64,000 nucleotides of DNA from Bog-473 sp963726135 (GCA_963726135.1 CAVSBE010000008.1:1426001-1490000), one strand, 5' to 3'; positions 27,173 to 35,483 are shown, numbered from the stretch's first letter. Made by a program: numbers and translations. The notes: generated by a model not told the origin, from the letters alone.

Positions 27173-28183
27173 TCACAGACTCCCGCTGTGCGACGGTGTC
27201 GCTTGGCTCATGACTGGCCGCAATGCGTCTGCGATTGCGCCTTGCAGGTAACAAGCATAGGCATTGGTGATCTCAGAGGAGTCAGCGTAGACCTCGTACT
27301 TCCCGATCACAGCCGTGCACGTCGCTGTACATAACCACGGTGTTGTTGAAACGTATGTAGCCCCCGTTGCCTGAGCTGCTGCCTGAAGTGTTTGCTCATG
27401 GTCTGCAAGGGCCGCCTGGCTCGCAGGTGTCGAGCAAGCTTGCACATTCGTCTCGTTGGCGGCCAGACACTGTGGCCCCGTCTGCGCCAGGTACGCAATA
27501 TCGCCGAATACGACCTTCTTGGTGCCGGGCGACGTGATCGAATTGATCGCCGCTTGCAGCCCAAATTGCCATTGCGCCAACGTGGGTGGCTGGCCATTCG
27601 GCAGGATCCCATCCCCATGCCACCAACTCGTGAAGGCAACGACGGCGGGGTCCATCCTGTTGATCCGGTTCGACGCGTACTGGTGCCACTCGTCACACGC
27701 GGTGTACGGGCTGTTCATTGCCCAGCTCCAGAAGCTGAGATCGACGGCGGGACAGACCGCCTTCATCAGCACGACAAGCTTCCAGTGTGCACGCTTGGCC
27801 ATGGCGTCAAACCCCGGGAACCACATGCCAGCGTGTGAGTCGCCGAGCAACACGATTGTCTTCGTGCCCTTCGAATCGCCAAACACACAGCTCCCGACTG
27901 TTGCCGCAGAAAAGGCGGGATCGCACCCGTGCTCGTCAAGAATGGTCAAATAGGCATCCTGCCCAGCGTGCTGCAAGGCCGGGCTGATATCGCTCGGCAC
28001 CGATTTGATGCTCGTCGCAGTAGCGACGGCTTGAAGTATCTGGACCGGTGATGCAACCGACGATGCCAGTCGGGGTGAAGCCGCTTCAGACCTCGTGGAG
28101 GTCGGACCACACACCGCAATCATGATCATCACCGCGGAAATGCCCGCGCCGATGATGATCCGGCGGTGCCGGGTTCCTTGCAT
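27173..28183 (-). CDS. Exported SGNH-domain protein lacking the usual catalytic His
   Basis: 336 aa. Basic N-terminus and one hydrophobic segment (residues 9-25) give export or anchoring. The SGNH domain seen at the end of acyltransferase-3 proteins follows: IVLLGDSHAGMW (Ser116), TSWWHGDG (block II/III), and C-terminal EVYADSSEITNAYACYL where family members have D-x-x-H; here position 304 is Glu. Several Cys suggest disulphides. Stand-alone, without the membrane acyltransferase half. ATG 28183 has GGAGGA ten bases upstream. Confidence 0.75.
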   Translation of the reverse strand: MQGTRHRRIIIGAGISAVMIMIAVCGPTSTRSEAASPRLASSVASPVQILQAVATATSIKSVPSDISPALQHAGQDAYLTILDEHGCDPAFSAATVGSCVFGDSKGTKTIVLLGDSHAGMWFPGFDAMAKRAHWKLVVLMKAVCPAVDLSFWSWAMNSPYTACDEWHQYASNRINRMDPAVVAFTSWWHGDGILPNGQPPTLAQWQFGLQAAINSITSPGTKKVVFGDIAYLAQTGPQCLAANETNVQACSTPASQAALADHEQTLQAAAQATGATYVSTTPWLCTATCTAVIGKYEVYADSSEITNAYACYLQGAIADALRPVMSQATPSHSGSL

Positions 28184-28728
28184 GATCTCTGGTTCCTCCA
28201 ACTTGTTCGAACATCCACGGATGGCTGGCTATCTCGAAAATGGTGAGAGCCAACCAAAGGACAATGAAGGGCCTTCCCACCGCGCCGCTCCTTGCGCCGC
28301 CCCCGGCGAGACCCCCCGGACGCAGACCTCGTGGCTCGAATCGATGGCGAGGGGCGGTGACGCTCCTAGAGAACACCGCCCCTCAGTTGCGATGCTGGCA
28401 GGACAGCCCGCAACGAAATAGAGCCGACCGGACTGACCCAGCACAACGTCCCGACAACACTCGTGCGAGCTCCTGTGGACGGTGGAAAACGGCCGCCATG
28501 TCGATGGAGCTGCGGCCGCCTCCCGGTGTTTCGACGGCCCGACTGCAGCGGCAGCATATCCTGGAGCCCAACCCAAATTGGTCACTTCCTTGATGATCAT
28601 CCCTGCAGCTCTGCAGGCCCTTTGCCCTGGAACGATGCTGCCGGTTGCGAGGCCAATGCAGCCATGCACTGCCGGAGACCGGTCGGCGCAGCGGCGGCGT
28701 CGCGGCGGCTTCGTTAGCCTTCGCAACG
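28184..28728. other. Gene-less stretch
   Basis: About 545 bases between the divergent SGNH and hydrolase-cyclase genes. A 165-codon open frame lies on the minus strand, but its composition is Arg/Pro/Ser-rich without a domain or ribosome-binding site, so it is treated as non-coding. Promoters for both flanking genes must lie here; none stands out. Confidence 0.55.
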
Positions 28729-30069
28729 ATGTCCGATGTGCCCGAGACCCACTACGCGAGCACGAGCGACGGCCTGCACATTGCCTACCAGGTGGAGGGA
28801 ACCGGGCCGGTCGATCTCATCGAGATCAACAACGGGACGCTCTTCTCCATTGACGCAACCGCCGAGCAGCCCCGCTGGCAGTCCTACGTCGACAGGTTGG
28901 CCTCGTTCTCCCGCCTCATCCGGTTCGACCTCCGCGGTATCGGACTTTCGGATCCATTCGACTCGTCCGAGCCCCCGACCGTTGAGCAATGGTCGAGTGA
29001 CACTCTGGCAGTGTTGAACGCCGAACGTGTGACGTGCGCTGCCGTCCTGGGGGTGAGCTTCGGTGGGCTCGCCGCTCTCCTCCTGGCGGCGACGCACCCC
29101 GAGCGGGTCCAGGCCCTGGTCCTGGTCAACTCCTACGGCTCCCTCTTGCGCAGCGATGACTACGCGATCGGAGTGCCGGCGCAGGTGTGGGACAGGTTCG
29201 GTCAAGATCTAGTTGAACCGGGCCCGTCCTCAGCCGACGACCTTCCTTTCATGGCGCCCGGCTTGGTCTCCGACGCGGAGTTTGCTTCGTGGTGGCGCCG
29301 AGCCGGTCATCGAGGCGCCAGCCCGGCAACGGCCCGGGCCTCGTGGCGGGGGGCAGCAGTCGATCTCCGTTCCATCCTCGGAACCCTGCGGGTACCGACA
29401 CTCGTCCTCCACGCCCGCGACAACAAGTTCGTCCGGGTCGATCTCGGTCGCTACCTCGCCGATCATGTACCAGAGGCAAGGTACGTGGAGCTGGACACGG
29501 CCGACCACGTCCCTTGGGCCAGCGAGGCCGACTTCGTCGGCGAGATCGAGGAGTTCTTGACGGGGGATCGGCACTTGGCTCCCTCTGATCGGCTCCTGGC
29601 CACGGTTCTCTTCACGGATATCGTCAACTCGACGCAACAGGCCGCGGCTCTCGGGGACCAGGTCTGGAAGCAGCGCCTCGACGCACACGATCGGGCAATC
29701 GACCGGCAGCTCACCCGGTTTGGTGGACGCCTCGTCAAGAAGACCGGCGACGGTGTCCTCGCCACGTTCGACGGGCCCGCCCGTGCCGTGCAATGTGCAA
29801 TGGCGATCCGCGATGCCGTCCATCAGCTGGGCCTTGAAATCCGAGCTGGATTGCACACCGGAGAGATCGAGCAGCGTGGAAACGACGTTGCCGGTCTCGC
29901 GGTACATCTGGCCCAACGGATCCAAGGGTTGGCGGAACCCGGGGAGATCCTCGTGTCGCGCACGGTGGTTGACCTGGTCGTGGGCTCTGGCCTCCATTTT
30001 GAGGCGCACGGTGAACACAAGCTCAAGGGCGTGCCGGGCGAGTGGGCGCTGCACAGAGTCGTGGATTGA
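28729..30069 (+). CDS. Alpha/beta hydrolase fused to class III adenylate/guanylate cyclase
   Basis: 446 aa, the architecture of M. tuberculosis Rv1900c. Hydrolase domain residues 1-280: Ser110 in LGVSFGG, Asp231 in HARDNKF and His260 in TADHVPW form a plausible triad. Cyclase domain 285-446: metal Asp297 in LFTDIVNST and Asp341 in KKTGDGV, substrate-side Lys at 337-338, Asp386, and Arg397. The canonical transition-state Asn of VNxAAR is His393 here (VHLAQR). Predicted to make cyclic nucleotide, possibly sensing an ester ligand through the hydrolase domain (inference). Confidence 0.85.
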   Translation: MSDVPETHYASTSDGLHIAYQVEGTGPVDLIEINNGTLFSIDATAEQPRWQSYVDRLASFSRLIRFDLRGIGLSDPFDSSEPPTVEQWSSDTLAVLNAERVTCAAVLGVSFGGLAALLLAATHPERVQALVLVNSYGSLLRSDDYAIGVPAQVWDRFGQDLVEPGPSSADDLPFMAPGLVSDAEFASWWRRAGHRGASPATARASWRGAAVDLRSILGTLRVPTLVLHARDNKFVRVDLGRYLADHVPEARYVELDTADHVPWASEADFVGEIEEFLTGDRHLAPSDRLLATVLFTDIVNSTQQAAALGDQVWKQRLDAHDRAIDRQLTRFGGRLVKKTGDGVLATFDGPARAVQCAMAIRDAVHQLGLEIRAGLHTGEIEQRGNDVAGLAVHLAQRIQGLAEPGEILVSRTVVDLVVGSGLHFEAHGEHKLKGVPGEWALHRVVD

Positions 30070-30121
30070 CGGGCCAGCCCGACAGCCGGACCGGCCCGGA
30101 CGGCGCTGCGCCGACGCTTGG

Positions 30122-31162
30122 TCAGCTGTCCTGGGGCGGGAGCTCCCTTGTGGGCGGCCGCGCCGGCGTGGCGACCGGCGGCGTCGCGCCGTTGGTGCCC
30201 GCGTCGCCCAAGTCCTCGTTGCGCAGCGTCGAAAGGAGCACCTCGGCGGCGCCCATGAGGCTCGTCGCCTCGTAGGGCACGACCACCTTGGCATTGTCCG
30301 ATGCTGCGATGTCCTGCAGCGCCTTCAGCTGCAGCACGGCGAGGGTGCGCGGGTTGATGGTCGCGGTGTCGATGGAGGTCAGACGGGACGCCTCCCCCTG
30401 TCCGCGCAGCTCGAGCGCCTTCTTCTCGCCCTCGGCCTGCAGCTCGAGGACCTTCATCTGCGCCTCGGCCCGCAAGATGGCCGACTGCTTGGCGCCCTCG
30501 GCCTCGAGCACGGCCGCCTGCTTGCGCCCTCCGGCGCTGTTGATGGCGGCCTGCTGCTCCCCTTCTGACTTGAGAATGGCGGCGCGCTTGTGCTGCTCGG
30601 CCTCCTTCTGCTCCGACATCGCCTGCACCACGTTCATCGGCGGGGTGATGTCGAGGATCTCGATCCGGTTGAGCCGCACGCCCCACTTCGCGGTCGCGTC
30701 GGCCATGTGGTCCTGCATGCGGCTGTTGATGGTCTCGCGCTCGGAGAGCGCCTGGTCGAGGGAGAGCTCCCCGAACACCGCCCGCAGCGCCGTGCGCGAG
30801 AGCTGGTCGACAGCCAATTGGAAGTCGTTGATCTCGAAGAGTGCGCTCCTGACGTCGATCACCTGGCAGAAGATGGTCGCGCTCACCTGCAGGGACACGT
30901 TGTCCTTTGTGATGACCGCCTGCTGGTCACCCGTCATGGGGAACTCGCGCACGTCGACCTTTTCCATCTTGTCGATGAAGGGCGTGAGGATGTGCAGGCC
31001 CGGCTGGCCCACGGTCTTGAACTCGCCGAGGCGCTTGACGACGCCCACGCTTCCCTGCTGGACAATCTTGATGAACCGCGATGCGAACAGCGCGACGATC
31101 CCGACCGCGGCCAGGGCGGCGACGATCACGATCCCCAATACTTCTCCGGCAGATGCGAGCAC
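30122..31162 (-). CDS. SPFH/band-7 (stomatin/QmcA-like) membrane protein
   Basis: 346 aa. N-terminal membrane helix (residues 8-28), SPFH domain to about 200 (RLGEFKTVGQPGLHILTPFI, AVITKDNVSLQV), then a Glu/Ala/Lys-rich coiled coil (about 185-270) and a flexible Pro/Thr tail. Forms oligomeric membrane scaffolds that organise microdomains or proteases. GAGAGG lies before the GTG at 31162. Paired with a short NfeD gene upstream, the usual bacterial combination. Confidence 0.92.
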   Translation of the reverse strand: MLASAGEVLGIVIVAALAAVGIVALFASRFIKIVQQGSVGVVKRLGEFKTVGQPGLHILTPFIDKMEKVDVREFPMTGDQQAVITKDNVSLQVSATIFCQVIDVRSALFEINDFQLAVDQLSRTALRAVFGELSLDQALSERETINSRMQDHMADATAKWGVRLNRIEILDITPPMNVVQAMSEQKEAEQHKRAAILKSEGEQQAAINSAGGRKQAAVLEAEGAKQSAILRAEAQMKVLELQAEGEKKALELRGQGEASRLTSIDTATINPRTLAVLQLKALQDIAASDNAKVVVPYEATSLMGAAEVLLSTLRNEDLGDAGTNGATPPVATPARPPTRELPPQDS

Positions 31163-31176
31163 GGGTTACCTCTCTT

Positions 31177-31386
31177 CTAAGAGTCGGTGGCGTAGACGAC
31201 GAGCAAACCGCGCTCGACGTCGGCGACGACGACATCGGTCCCCACAGGGATACTGGCGTCGGGGTCGAGAGGGATTGCCAGCCACTCCTCGCCCCGGGCC
31301 CGGATCCGTCCGGGGTGGTGCGCGCCCTCGATCGCCTTGGTCACCAACGCGGTGTCGCCGATCATTCCTTGGACGCCGTTAAGCAC
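31177..31386 (-). CDS. NfeD-like C-terminal OB-fold protein
   Basis: 69 aa, only the soluble NfeD OB domain: GMIGDTALVTKAI, GRIRARGEEWLAI, IPVGTDVVVADVERGLLVV. Full NfeD proteins carry membrane helices or a protease domain before this; short forms next to stomatins are known. Presumed partner of the adjacent SPFH protein. GTG at 31386; 14 bases from the SPFH gene. Confidence 0.82.
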   Translation of the reverse strand: MLNGVQGMIGDTALVTKAIEGAHHPGRIRARGEEWLAIPLDPDASIPVGTDVVVADVERGLLVVYATDS

Positions 31387-31398
31387 GGTCCCAGGCTA

Positions 31399-32181
31399 CT
31401 AGCGGCCGATGTAAATGGGCTCCCGCTTCTCGCCGAAGGCGGCCATCGCCTCGGCGGTGTCCGTGGTCGAGAAGTTCAGGGCCTGGCAGCGGGCCTCGTC
31501 CTCCACCGCTTGTTCCATGGATGCCATGGAGGAGGCGTGGAGCAGGGTCTTGGTCATGGACAACGCCAGCGGTGGCCCGGCGGCGAGCGTGGTGGCCCAC
31601 CCCTCGACGAAGGCATCGAGCTCGTCGAGGGGGAGGACCCGATTGACCAGGCCGATGGCCGCCGCCTCCTCGCCGCTCCACATGCCCCCGAAGAGCGCGA
31701 TCTCCTTGGCACGTGCCATGCCGACGAGGCGTGGGAGCAGCCACGAGGCCCCGTTGTCGAGGGAGAGGCCGCGTTTGGCGAAGATCATGGAGAGCCGGGC
31801 CCGATCGCTGCAGACGACAAGGTCGCAACCGAGTGCCAGCGACAGTCCCGCTCCGACGGCGACGCCATCCACCTTGGCGATGGTCGGCTTGGTGACGTGG
31901 TGCAGCCCGAGCGCGACGTCACCTAATCGCCGCATGCGAGCCAGGCCCGAGCGCCTGGGGTCGGTGGCCGGGCCATTGGGATCCGAGAGGTCCGCGCCCG
32001 AGCAGAAGGCACCGCCCGCCCCGGTCAACACCATCACCCGGTCGTCGGGGCGGTCCTCCACTTCGGCGAAGGTCTCCTTGAGCTCGTCCAGCATCACGCC
32101 GTTGGCGGCGTTCTTGCGCTCGGGACGGTTCATCGTCACGGTGACGACACCGTCCTTGCGCTCGACAATGAGGGTCTCCAT
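31399..32181 (-). CDS. Enoyl-CoA hydratase/isomerase family protein
   Basis: 260-aa crotonase-fold enzyme. NRPERKNAANGVMLDEL at the N-terminus, oxyanion-hole GAGGAFCSGADL (about 55-66) and DGVAVGAGLSLALGCDLVV (103-121), with Asp141 in GLSLDNGASWLLPRLVG; the Glu pair of classic hydratases is not evident there, so isomerase or another crotonase chemistry is possible. Likely fatty-acid or aromatic acid catabolism. Twelve bases upstream of the NfeD gene. Confidence 0.87.
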   Translation of the reverse strand: METLIVERKDGVVTVTMNRPERKNAANGVMLDELKETFAEVEDRPDDRVMVLTGAGGAFCSGADLSDPNGPATDPRRSGLARMRRLGDVALGLHHVTKPTIAKVDGVAVGAGLSLALGCDLVVCSDRARLSMIFAKRGLSLDNGASWLLPRLVGMARAKEIALFGGMWSGEEAAAIGLVNRVLPLDELDAFVEGWATTLAAGPPLALSMTKTLLHASSMASMEQAVEDEARCQALNFSTTDTAEAMAAFGEKREPIYIGR

Positions 32182-32208
32182 GGGTATCGACCCTAGGCGG
32201 CCAGGGTC

Positions 32209-32571
32209 TCAGAACGCACCTTCGACGATGTCGAGGTCGCCGCCGAGCAGCGTCGCGACGTCGAAACGGATCTCCTCCCAGTAGACCGTCTGGCTGATCA
32301 CGTACACGGCGGCCAAACGCCGCAGGCGGCGTTGCTTGGCCGGCGTCACCGCCTCGAGAGGGTGGCCCTGTGCCTCCCGGCTGCGCGCCTTGACCTCGCA
32401 GATGACCAGCGTGCGACCTCTCGCACAGATCAGGTCGATCTCGCCGTGGCGACAGCGCCAGTTGCGCGCCAGGACGGCGTAGCCCTGGGCGCGGTAGCGC
32501 GCGGCGGCGCGCTCTTCGCCCAGGCGTCCCAGTGCGGTGGCTCTGGGATTGGAACCGGCTGCGCTCCCCAT
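32209..32571 (-). CDS. yraN: YraN family (UPF0102) nuclease-fold protein
   Basis: 120 aa. N-terminal LGRLGEERAAARYRAQGYAVLARNWR, then RHGEIDLICARGRTLVICEVKAR carrying the restriction-nuclease-like E-x-D...E-x-K residues; all family marks are present. In mycobacteria the homologue sits beside DUF2469 and comM; here it retains DUF2469 but comM is about 13 kb away. Biochemical role is unproven. Confidence 0.92.
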   Translation of the reverse strand: MGSAAGSNPRATALGRLGEERAAARYRAQGYAVLARNWRCRHGEIDLICARGRTLVICEVKARSREAQGHPLEAVTPAKQRRLRRLAAVYVISQTVYWEEIRFDVATLLGGDLDIVEGAF

Positions 32572-32659
32572 GACGCAGAACGGTCGGACGACTGCTCTGC
32601 CGGGCTCGGTCGTGACCTCAGGGCTTCGACCAGGCCCCTCGGGCGAGGCCCTCGCCCTC

Positions 32660-32953
32660 TCAGAGCTCCTGTTCGGGCAGGCGCTCGATGTTCACGTCCC
32701 GGAAGGTGACCACGCGCACCTCGGGCACGAAGCGGGCCGGGCGGTACATGTCCCACACCCAGGCGTCGCGCAGTTCGAGCTCGATGCACGCCGGCGTCGT
32801 ATCGGAGCGCACGTTGAGGGACACCTCGTTCGCCAGGTAGAAGCGGCGCTCCGTCTCGATCACGTACGCGAAGACCGGTAGGACGGCTCGATACTCCTGG
32901 ACGAGCCCGAGCTCAATTTCGGACTCGTAACGCTCGAGGTCCTCCTCGCTCAC
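32660..32953 (-). CDS. DUF2469 family protein
   Basis: 97-aa acidic cytoplasmic protein found throughout actinobacteria between rnhB and yraN: MSEEDLERYESEIELGLVQE at the start, then VFAYVIETERRFYLANEV and FRDVNIERLPEQ. Function unknown. Start GTG 32953 has only the spacer to rplS upstream. lepB and rnhB, which usually intervene between rplS and this gene, are absent. Confidence 0.88.
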   Translation of the reverse strand: MSEEDLERYESEIELGLVQEYRAVLPVFAYVIETERRFYLANEVSLNVRSDTTPACIELELRDAWVWDMYRPARFVPEVRVVTFRDVNIERLPEQEL

Positions 32954-32984
32954 GCCGCGCCGGTCCTAGGCGTCGGCGGCCTCC

Positions 32985-33470
32985 TCATCGGCCCCGTCGC
33001 CGGCCCCCGACCGCGGCTCGACCTCGTCGGCCATCGTCGACCCCCTCGACAACGTCGACCTTCGCGACGTCCTCGTCGTCCGCAACGACGTCGTCGACCA
33101 ACTGGTCGGCCACCGCCTTGCCGCGGGGCACCCTGCGCTCCTTGATCTTGGCCGCCTTTCCGTGGCGTTCACGCAGGTAGTACAGCTTGGCCCGCCGGAC
33201 GTCCCCCAGCGTCGCCACCTCGATCTTCGCGATGGTCGGCGAATGCACCGGGAAGGTGCGCTCGACGCCCACGCCGAAGCTCACCTTGCGCACCGTGAAC
33301 GTCTCCTGCACGCCGCCGCCCTGGCGCCGCATGACCGCACCTTGGAACACCTGCACCCGCTCCCGGTTGCCCTCGACCACCCGGACGTGGACCTTGACGG
33401 TGTCGCCGGGTCGGAACTCGGGGATGTCGTCGCGCAAGCTGTCGCGATCGATCGTTTCGGTGGGGTGCAT
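32985..33470 (-). CDS. rplS: Ribosomal protein L19 with extended C-terminus
   Basis: Large-subunit protein at the 30S interface. The first 115 residues are canonical (RDDIPEFRPGDTVKVHVRVV, GVGVERTFPVHSPTIAKIEV, RRAKLYYLRERHGKAAKIKE). About 45 extra residues follow, acidic at first (VVADDEDVAKVDVVEG), then abruptly Arg-rich. Removing one C from the C5 run at 33041-33045 would instead give MADEVEPRSGAGDGADEEA and a TAG at 32966-32968, a coherent acidic tail. ATG 33470 follows trmD by 16 bases. Confidence 0.9.
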   Translation of the reverse strand: MHPTETIDRDSLRDDIPEFRPGDTVKVHVRVVEGNRERVQVFQGAVMRRQGGGVQETFTVRKVSFGVGVERTFPVHSPTIAKIEVATLGDVRRAKLYYLRERHGKAAKIKERRVPRGKAVADQLVDDVVADDEDVAKVDVVEGVDDGRRGRAAVGGRRRGR

Positions 33471-33486
33471 GGGAGGAGTCCTTCGG

Positions 33487-34260
33487 TCACTCCGGCTCAG
33501 TGCCGGACAGAACATCGTAGCCGTGCTGCACGAGGGCCTGCACGTCGCTGGCATCCAGCGCCGAGGCCCTGACCAGGCGCTCAATGAGGTCCGGACGCCG
33601 TTCAGCCGTCCGGAGCAGAGCCTGGGTGCGGCGCCAGGCGGCTACCGCGCCGTGATCCCCCGAGCGCAGCACGGTGGGCACCGCCCAACCCCGAAACTCG
33701 GCCGGCCGGGTGTACTGGGGGTACTCGAGCAAGTCGCCCGTGAAGCTCTCCTCGAGCGTCGAGGCCTCGTTGCCGAGCACGTCGGGCAGGAGTCGGGCCA
33801 CCGCCTCGACGACCACCAGGGCGGCCAGCTCCCCGCCGGCCAGCACGAAGTCCCCCACCGACAGCTCGCCGTCGACGAGATGGTCCGCGACGCGCTGGTC
33901 CACCCCCTCGTAGCGGCCGCACAGCAGCGAGAAACCGGCCGCCGGGCCATCCGCAAGCGCCGCCAGCTCCGCGGCTACCTCTTGGTCGAAACGCCGGCCT
34001 CCCGGCGCGAGCAGGTAGAGGGGCCGCGGCAGGTCGGGCACGGACTCGACGCAACGGAAGAGCGGCTCGGCCATCAGCACCATGCCCGCACCACCGCCGA
34101 AGGGACTGTCGTCGACCGAGCGCCGGGGATCGTCGGCGCCCCGGCGGAGATCGTGGACACGCACCTCGAGCGCGCCGGCGTCGGCGGCCCGCCCGAGGAT
34201 GGACGTGCCGCAGTAACCGGTGACCACATCGGGGAAGATCGTGAAGACGTCGATCCTCAC
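33487..34260 (-). CDS. trmD: tRNA (guanine37-N1)-methyltransferase
   Basis: 257 aa SPOUT-class enzyme that methylates G37 in tRNAs and prevents frameshifting. Knot motifs LLCGRYEGVDQRV (about 112-124) and GDFVLAGGELAALVVVEAVARL are present, as is the DDSPFGGGAGMVL loop at about 50-62. GTG at 34260. Sits in the conserved rpsP-KH-rimM-trmD-rplS operon. Confidence 0.96.
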   Translation of the reverse strand: MRIDVFTIFPDVVTGYCGTSILGRAADAGALEVRVHDLRRGADDPRRSVDDSPFGGGAGMVLMAEPLFRCVESVPDLPRPLYLLAPGGRRFDQEVAAELAALADGPAAGFSLLCGRYEGVDQRVADHLVDGELSVGDFVLAGGELAALVVVEAVARLLPDVLGNEASTLEESFTGDLLEYPQYTRPAEFRGWAVPTVLRSGDHGAVAAWRRTQALLRTAERRPDLIERLVRASALDASDVQALVQHGYDVLSGTEPE

Positions 34261-34288
34261 CGCTGCGACCTCACGGCCCGGGGCTGCC

Positions 34289-34753
34289 TCACGGATCGAG
34301 CAGTCCCTCGGGGATGTCGACCTCGACCGTGCGCGCCGACGCGTCGTGGTGCGTGACGAAGCGCACCGGGATCAGCCCGCCGGACTCGAGCACCAGCAGG
34401 TCGCTGGCCGGATTGGCCTCGACCGCCGTGATCAGGCCCAGCTCGGTACCGGCGGTGTCCCGCACCGCCGCCCCGACAAGTTCGTGCACCCACAAGGTGC
34501 CAGGGGCATCGATGGGTTCCGCCTCGAGCTCGATGCCACGCAGGCGCTCCGCCGCCGTCCGGTCCGACACGTCCTCGAACTGGACGATGAAGCGATCCCC
34601 GCCGAAGGGTTTCGATGTGGCGACGCGCAGCGGGCCGCGGGAGGAGGCCAGCGACGTTCCGGGGCTCAGCCGCTGCGCCTGGTCGGTCCAGAGCTGGACG
34701 ACGACCTCGCCGCGCAGGCCGTGGGCCTTGGTGACCCGGCCGACTTTGAGCAG
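34289..34753 (-). CDS. rimM: Ribosome maturation factor RimM, no canonical start codon
   Basis: 16S processing factor that binds S19. About 154 aa from VGRVTKAHGLRGEVVVQLWT to the PRC-barrel with LWVHELVGAAVRDTAG and DLLVLESGG...IPVRFVTHHDA. No ATG, GTG or TTG precedes the conserved N-terminus in frame; the only near-cognate codon is CTG at 34753, two bases after the KH stop. Either a CTG start by translational coupling or a small sequence error. Product identity is clear. Confidence 0.88.
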   Translation of the reverse strand: MLKVGRVTKAHGLRGEVVVQLWTDQAQRLSPGTSLASSRGPLRVATSKPFGGDRFIVQFEDVSDRTAAERLRGIELEAEPIDAPGTLWVHELVGAAVRDTAGTELGLITAVEANPASDLLVLESGGLIPVRFVTHHDASARTVEVDIPEGLLDP

Positions 34754-34754
34754 C

Positions 34755-35117
34755 TCAGTCGTCGACGATGTCCACGCTGGCCTGGACGCCGTCCTTGGCG
34801 CCCGCCACGTTGACCAAGGTCCGGATGGCCTGGGCCGTGCGTCCCCGGCGGCCGATGACCCGGCCCATGTCGTCGGGGGCCACATGCAGGCTCAGGCGAA
34901 GCCCGCCCCGGCGCTCCTCAGTGTCGATGACGACCGCGTCCGGGTCATTGGACAGCGAGCGAGCCAGGTAGGTGAGCACGGCGAGCGGCGTGCCGCCCTC
35001 GGCTCCCATGCGCTCGTTGCCATCGCCGACCTCGTCGTCGAACTCGTCGGCCTCGTCCCCGTCGGTCTCGCCCCCGTCGGTCTGGTTGATGTCGCCCGCT
35101 TCGTAGAGGTTGGTCAC
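34755..35117 (-). CDS. KH-domain RNA-binding protein (KhpA-like) with acidic N-terminus
   Basis: 120 aa. The last 75 residues are a single KH domain with LSLHVAPDDMGRVIGRRGRT (the GxxG loop) as in KhpA, which binds small RNAs and rRNA. The first 36 residues are acidic and low complexity. GTG 35117 overlaps the rpsP stop (GTGA); the ATG at 35009 would give the more usual 84 aa. Conserved position between rpsP and rimM. Confidence 0.88.
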   Translation of the reverse strand: MTNLYEAGDINQTDGGETDGDEADEFDDEVGDGNERMGAEGGTPLAVLTYLARSLSNDPDAVVIDTEERRGGLRLSLHVAPDDMGRVIGRRGRTAQAIRTLVNVAGAKDGVQASVDIVDD

Positions 35118-35398
35118 TTCGCCCTCGCTGCCGCGAACTCGTCCCAGGCGCCGGACGTCTTGAGCAGGCGCTCGACCCGCTCGGTGGGCTGCGCGCCGTT
35201 GACCAGCCACTTCACGGCCTTGGCATTGTCGATCTGGATGACGGCGTCGGGCTCGGCCGTCGAGGCTCCCCGGGGCGCGTAGGTGCCCAGGATCTCCAGG
35301 AAGCGGCCGTCACGGGGCGACCGGCTGTCCGCAGCCACGACCCGGTACGTCGGCTGCTTCTTCTTACCCATCCGCACGAGGCGGAGCTTGACTGCCAC
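35114..35398 (-). CDS. rpsP: Ribosomal protein S16
   Basis: 94 aa. VAVKLRLVRMGKKKQPTYRV at the N-terminus, VAADSRSPRDGRFLEILGTY, then the C-terminal NGAQPTERVERLLKTSGAWDE. GTG 35398 with AGAGGA nine bases upstream. First gene of the rpsP-KH-rimM-trmD-rplS operon downstream of ffh. Confidence 0.96.
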   Translation of the reverse strand: MAVKLRLVRMGKKKQPTYRVVAADSRSPRDGRFLEILGTYAPRGASTAEPDAVIQIDNAKAVKWLVNGAQPTERVERLLKTSGAWDEFAAARAK

Positions 35399-35483
35399 GA
35401 ACTGATTCCTCTCCACTTGACCTGGGGCCCGCCCGGACTCGATCTGGGGCAAACCCGGCTGCCCATTCTGCCAGACGGCGGAG

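Noticed and set aside
28229..28726. 165-codon minus-strand open frame between SGNH and hydrolase-cyclase genes
   Set aside because: Arg/Ser/Pro/Gly-rich with no domain; occupies a divergent promoter region.
19496..30121. Prophage or transposon
   Set aside because: No integrase, transposase, terminal repeats or phage structural genes are visible; only composition and synteny suggest acquisition.
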